From Cinclus cinclus (lineage: Eukaryota; Chordata; Aves; Passeriformes; Cinclidae), in NCBI RefSeq assembly GCF_963662255.1, contig NC_085047.1:47647006-47711005 (forward strand): a DNA stretch of 64,000 nt. Reading direction: 5' to 3'. This document shows positions 59,221-64,000 of this stretch, piece by piece (the first letter of the stretch is position 1; every line of letters begins with the position of its first letter). Made by a program: the position numbers and the translations under genes. A model generated the notes under the pieces. It was not told where the DNA came from and made no database searches. It saw only the letters and a list, made by a program, of their open reading frames with translations.

Positions 59221-59275
59221 GCCCTTGAGAGCTGGGCTTTCATGTTCACCAGCGCTTCTCGTGTCTGCTGCATAA
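59014..59275 (+). other. Hypothetical short reading frame in CpG island exon
   Basis: This is the open frame of 86 codons from the ATG at 59014. The start context has G at -3 and G at +4. The peptide is rich in Arg, Ser, Pro and Ala, with no recognised domain. If spliced at CTGCCG|GTGCGT (about 59152) it would leave one base, which matches the phase of a candidate exon at 62186. GC-rich islands often contain chance frames, so coding status is doubtful. Confidence 0.2.
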
Positions 59276-59351
59276 ATAAGCTGCTGTTTGCTTCGAACGA
59301 TTGTAGAGCTGGAGTTGAAGGAGTAGGAGCTCCTAACTTTTTCTTTTGGCT

Positions 59352-62185
59352 GGTAAGAGGCTTAAAAGCCCCAGTTGTTGAAAAGGTTTTGATTGTTTGA
59401 CCTCCTTTCCTGATGGCTGTCCCCATTTAATCAGACCTTGGACCAATAGCTTTACCTGGTGTTCGTGAAAAATCTGAATACTTATTTACCACCTTTACAC
59501 TTACTGCTACTTTATATGGATGCTTTTATTACGTTTATAAAGTGGTCCAGTAGCATTTAATATGAGGTAGTGGCAAATTGATTCAATCTGTAGGTACATT
59601 TCTTAACTACTGCATAATCTCCTTCAAGCACACCTCCAGCATCAGGTGGAAAACAAGTTACTTGGGTATGTTACCTGAGAGCTTGTTACCATTAGAGAAA
59701 AGGGGTTGGGGTTTAGGTGCTGTGTTGTTGTCATTGTTGGTTTTGGTTGGTTGGTTTGTTGGGGTTTTTTGTTTGTTTCTTTTAGACCAAGAAGTAAGCT
59801 TTGTTGGTTTACTAGTAAGATGCTTAAAGTGTCAGTTGAGGAGGTAATTAGTCACTTTTTCTCACTTTCAACAACTTGCAGTCCTAATAAAAGGGAACGA
59901 ATGGTTTGAATGAAAGTAACTAGTGTCTGTGGTTTTTAAGACATTGCATGCTATCCAAAGCTGCTCAAGTCTGGCTGGATAAATGTAGCATATTGGCATT
60001 GCAGCATTGCAAGGTGTTTTAGCTGTATTAACCAACCCTATGCTTTATAATTCATGATCCCTAAAAAATTACTTTGAAAAAGAAGTATTAGTATATTTTG
60101 GTGTAAATTAAGTATGAATATAGTACTGGCATTCTCAGTGTATTACTTAGTTACATATCTGAGTACGAAAGTACAAGTGCATCTTGACACTGAATTTTCA
60201 TCAAGCAAACCAGTGTCTCCTAGAATTTGAGATGGGTGAGAGGTATTAAACAGAAGGAGCAACCATTTTTTTACCACAGTTTTGATGTTGTATGAGTAGG
60301 CTCATCAGCTTTGGTGAGAGTGGGAGTTCTTGTGTGAATCACAGGCTCTGATCCTCTAAAAAGCTTTGTTTATGTGTAGGAAAAATGTTGCCACATTGCA
60401 CCTTTGTTACAATATTTCACTCTAATGCATAGTTAATGATAAGCTGGGTATGTTGAAGAACGCAAATGATAAACTGCTTTATCACCAGTATTCCTGTAAA
60501 GACAAGTACTTCAATTAACGTAACTTGAAGCATGTGGTACTCAGAAGGACCACAAATATTTCCTGGCTGTGTCTTGGGGCCCTGTCTTCTTCTTATCTCC
60601 CTCAGCCCCTAAAATACATCTGAGTGTTTTTGATCACCAGCAAGGTTCTAACTTTAATCTGCTACCTTTGTCTTTACAAAATTAGAAATTACTCCATAGC
60701 TGCCTAATGACGTGCGATATCATGTATGGCAGGTTTGTAAAATACAGATCTTTTTAATGTGTTATTTAATGTGATGAATGTGCCCTAGCTGACAGTATGG
60801 AGTTTTTCCCCCTGCATTTCTCAGAAAAGTTGGACCAAACGTGGTCAGACAAGATCTCATTTACTTCACAAAGGGGAAGACTACAAGGGTTGTGGGCAGG
60901 GTGTAAAGGGAAGGTGTTCTAGAGCTGTGAGACAGAAATAACAATGTGCAGCGCTGTAGTGGAAGTTCTTGTCCCTAACTTGCTCCCTTTCTTTGTCTTT
61001 GACATTGCAGCAGTGTAAGTACTTTCCCTTCTCTTGTTTCTTGCCTCTAGGGCACTGACTCTGCTAAAGCCATCTGCCACTCCTTGTTTTATTGCCTGCA
61101 GTTGACAGCTGCGGGTGGGAAGTAGGTGGTTAGAAAGGAGCTGAGACCCTATTTGTTGGATACCAGAGACCTCTGTTGGCAAGATAAGATGATTATATTT
61201 CCATCCCTCTTTCTTACCCAGAACATCTCAGAGCACTCTGCCAGTGTTACAGAGCGTGTGAAAATTGGTCGTCAAGCAAAAATATCAAATCAAGTATGGG
61301 AAATTTCTAAGACCTGGTTGTGAATTAACTGGGAATTCACAACTTCAAGTGAAGTGAATGTGAAGTTGGGACTCTTCACCATTTCTAAAGTTTCCCTTAG
61401 AACACAGATGATGTTGACTTCAAAGTTTTGATGCTTCTATATCTGAGAAACCTGGCAGTGAGCCATAATTTAGTCATGTTGCTTTGATCCTTAAGGTGGT
61501 GCGTCATTCACAGTGGAACTTTAAGGTTTTTTGGAGAGAAAAAAGAAATATTTTTCTTACATGGACTTTGAAATTAAACTATGAGTACTGTTCAAGCAAG
61601 CTGGTAAATGTAAGAATAAATTTTAGAGGGCAATGGAATCTAGAATCCTAAGAGGCTGGAAGTTGTTACTTCCACCATGTTTCTAATTAATATTTTGGTA
61701 TTAACCTCTTTATGCATATGCATAGTGGGCCCCAAATGACCTTTAAATTATGCAACCACAATTCCTAATGCAAGTTCTCTATCCTGAGTTCAGTTTGTGA
61801 CCAGTAATGATTGCTTTTCCCTGAGTATTTTAGGCAAGCATGTTACTTTTAACCTAATAAAATGTATTTTGAATGATTTAGTGACCTCAAAAAACTCTGT
61901 ACATGGGTTTCTTTCTTCTACTAAAATTGAGTAAAACTGAATTTGGCGTTTTAAATATCAGTATCTGGACAAGAGCAAATAGTCTTTAAAGGTATGGAAC
62001 CTATGTTTGCTCACACATGCTTTAGAGGGCAAAATCTTCTAACAACTTCTTACATGAAAGCATGAGGTGAATGGCTGGTGTCCAACAGACATCAGTATAA
62101 TGCCTCTTGATATGAGAGAGGAAAGTTGCCCAATGGCAACCTATTATTAACCTATTATTAAGTACTGCAGTCTCTGCTTTTTAAG
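59352..62185 (+). other. Probable first intron, no exon recognised
   Basis: AT-rich, intron-like sequence follows the island. It contains T/TTGG-rich low-complexity sequence at about 59735-59785 with an acceptor-like TTTGTTTGTTTCTTTTAG (ending 59784) that leads to no believable exon. Another acceptor-like CATTGCAG is at about 61012. No repeat family was recognised. Confidence 0.4.
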
Positions 62186-62274
62186 CAGGACTTTTCATCA
62201 AACTGGTGATTGAAACAAGAGACATGCAGCTGACAGAGTTGTCTGTCTCTCCTTTGGGACTTGCATTCAATACA
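62186..62274 (+). other. Candidate internal exon (89 nt), low confidence
   Basis: A pyrimidine-rich acceptor (TCTCTGCTTTTTAAG) is followed by 89 nt ending at a good donor (AATACA|GTGAGTTA). In one phase it reads without stop for 29 codons, with a peptide segment IETRDMQLTELSVSPLG. The frame stays open past the donor to 62481, so the exon borders are not forced by stops. No family is recognised, so it may be chance. Confidence 0.2.
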
Positions 62275-63325
62275 GTGAGTTATTGGTGTGCCCTAACCAT
62301 TAGGGCACCTTTAAATTATTTTAATCAAAATGTTGCCATGAAAGAAACATCTTATTTTATTTGTCCTCTTAACAATGGTTATTTCTTGTACACTGGCTCA
62401 TTTCTTCCTCACATGTTAGTCTATATAGTCTTTGGTGTTGTTTTGGTAGGAGTGGTGACAGTGGGCACAGTGGTGGCATGATAGAGTATCACAGGCATTC
62501 ATACATGTCTGCTGAAATTATTTAAATGTGTTTTGGTGCTACTGAAGTGCCCTGAAGTTTAAGGTCCATAGACATGAAAGCTTCTTTTGGAATCTTTGCT
62601 GATTATGGAAGACATACTATATAGAAGATATCTCATATCCTAGGCCTAAAGCCATAAGATCTCATGAAACTTGTAACAATCAGTCAAAAAACTGAAGCTT
62701 CGTTAAGTGTAGGATAAGTTGGAGAAGTCCTCGGTAGTTTGATGCCAGTTCTAAAAGGCTTGATGCTGAAAGTTTACTCTGGGTTGTGGAACTCCTGGTG
62801 ATTAGACTTGCCGAGACTACTATAAAGGCAGTAGATTTTCTTTTAAATAGAGAATATTTCACAGCTGCGATCAAATTTCACACCTAAATGAACAAAATGT
62901 ATTGTGGTACAGGATGACTTACAATGTGCTTTTTATGTTCAAAAAGTCTTTGAGGTGCTTGCTATAAGAAGATCATCTTAGGACAATTTCAAAACTGAAA
63001 TACAATATGTCAAGCATGACCAGCAAGATTTTTAATATCGTTTTTTGTTCTGTACTGGCATTTGATTTTTATTCCAATTGTTACTCCAGAATACTAAAAG
63101 ATGAAAATACGAAATTAGCTTTGTTTCAGTATTGTTTTTGTTAATTGTATATATACACTGACTTTTTAACAATATTGAAAATTCAAGTTATTGTATAGTG
63201 GAGAAAAGGAATAGGGTTAATATACCTGAATTACATTAAGCTAATTTATTTCAATTGCAAATAATTAGTCTGCAGGGCAGTAAAATGGGCTGTTCTTAAT
63301 TTTCTTTATTTTTCCTATGCTTCAG
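62275..63325. other. Intron-like AT-rich stretch
   Basis: Nothing recognisable is present. It ends in a strong polypyrimidine tract and CAG (TTTATTTTTCCTATGCTTCAG). Confidence 0.4.
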
Positions 63326-63442
63326 GTGACTTGTAAAGAAAAAAATAGATATCTTAGATTGTTACAGCTCTGTATTTTAGATCACTGGGCTCAGTACAGC
63401 TCACCAGTATTTTTTGTATTGAAAATTCAATGTGAAACTTGA
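63326..63442 (+). other. Candidate exon after strong acceptor, low confidence
   Basis: The best acceptor-like sequence of the right end (TTTTCCTATGCTTCAG, ending 63325) is followed by a frame open for 38 codons to a TGA at about 63440. It starts VTCKEKNRYLRLLQLC and is in the phase that would continue from the 62186-62274 candidate. There is no good donor, so it would be a terminal exon or a chance frame. No family is recognised. Confidence 0.15.
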
Positions 63443-64000
63443 CACAAGAGTATGCCATTATTACACTCTTCCATTTCTTTTTGATATGTCACACATCCAT
63501 TAAATATTGAAACTTAAAATAACTTTTATTTTTAACCTTAGGGAGAATCCTAGTTTTGAAGTTTTGGTAGTATTCTATAGATGCTCATAATTACATTAGA
63601 ACTGTACTACAATTTAGCTATTTTTCAATTATTAAGGAATATATATGACTTGGAGTAATCACTTGACATTCAAATCTAAGAAATTCAATTATAATTACAA
63701 CTTTATTTCCCTTGAACACTTCTGTCAAGTTTTAACTCCTATAGCAATTAAGAAAGCACAGGAAGTATTTATTTTTTTCTTTTTAACAATATTACATGAA
63801 ATAAAAAATTTAATGGGGATTTTTCTCCCAAATCCCATTAATTTCAGCATGATTCTTTGAATCACTATTTAATCAGTTTATTTCATTTAACTCTTAGACT
63901 TTTAGCTTTACTGTCTTGTCTTCTGTGAATCGAGTGAAGTCAAGCTTTTCTGTAATGCAGTGTAGAGGTGTTTATTGTATTTCAACTCTTAATTATTTTT
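63443..64000. other. AT-rich non-coding end of window
   Basis: No exon or repeat was recognised. One 71-codon frame (63645-63860) lies in very AT-rich sequence and looks accidental. Confidence 0.45.

Noticed and set aside
57337..59426. Minus-strand frames with MDGW repeats, up to 296 codons and reaching into the CpG island
   Set aside because: Same cause on the other strand. The island part is GC-rich and open in several phases, and no domain is recognisable.
59784..59815. Micro-exon between TTTGTTTCTTTTAG and a GTAAG word
   Set aside because: Exon of under 30 nt in low-complexity T/G-rich sequence. The acceptor-like tract is explained by composition.
61000..61030. Acceptor CATTGCAG directly followed by donor CAGTGTAAGT near 61012-61022
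   Set aside because: The implied exon would be about 4 nt. It is treated as chance.

Overview
The window looks like nuclear DNA of a bird. The main evidence is the repeat content: several 5'-truncated CR1 LINE copies with the avian/reptilian 3' tail (variants of ATTCTATG), and two copies of an avian-type endogenous-retrovirus LTR (TG...CA ends, about 0.6 kb). The sequence is AT-rich with long repeat-poor stretches, and I see no Alu-like or L1-like sequence and no operons. Species and chromosome cannot be decided from the sequence alone.

Layout. From 1 to about 51 kb I find no convincing coding exon. This half reads as a gene desert or a very large intron. It contains a minus-strand LTR with an expanded hexanucleotide repeat (1.98-2.62 kb), a degenerate 40-bp tandem repeat with ATTAG cores (9.49-9.64 kb), an ancient minus-strand CR1 reverse-transcriptase fragment (10.47-10.90 kb), a CR1 (12.39-12.67 kb), and a CR1 split by an inserted solo LTR (13.40-14.89 kb). 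Two CR1s meet by their 3' tails at about 16.46 kb, beside a small CpG-rich patch. Further on are an ancient palindromic repeat (about 17.95-18.08 kb), a possible second ERV-like fragment (about 26.8-27.24 kb), another ancient CR1 (31.66-32.06 kb), and CR1 3' ends at 39.94-40.20 and 43.79-44.34 kb. Between these are AT-rich stretches with homeodomain/POU-like words that I propose, without alignment, as possible conserved non-coding elements.

The right end holds two CpG islands. The first (about 51.00-51.35 kb) is a likely promoter of unknown direction. The second (about 58.73-59.22 kb) has an inverted CCAAT box, Sp1-type GC boxes and strong splice donors on the plus strand. It is the best-supported promoter and first exon in the window, and the gene would run to the right, out of the window. 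Its upstream side is joined directly to a 1.3-kb (ATCC)n array with internal higher-order structure. The region to its right reads as intron, with two low-confidence candidate internal exons near 62.2 and 63.3 kb.

No complete protein-coding gene, tRNA, rRNA, CRISPR array or prokaryote-type system can be supported. The long reading frames over the ATCC array are artefacts of a repeat that has no stop codon in any frame. The observation most worth following is the large tetranucleotide array with recurring interrupters that ends a few bases from the core promoter elements.
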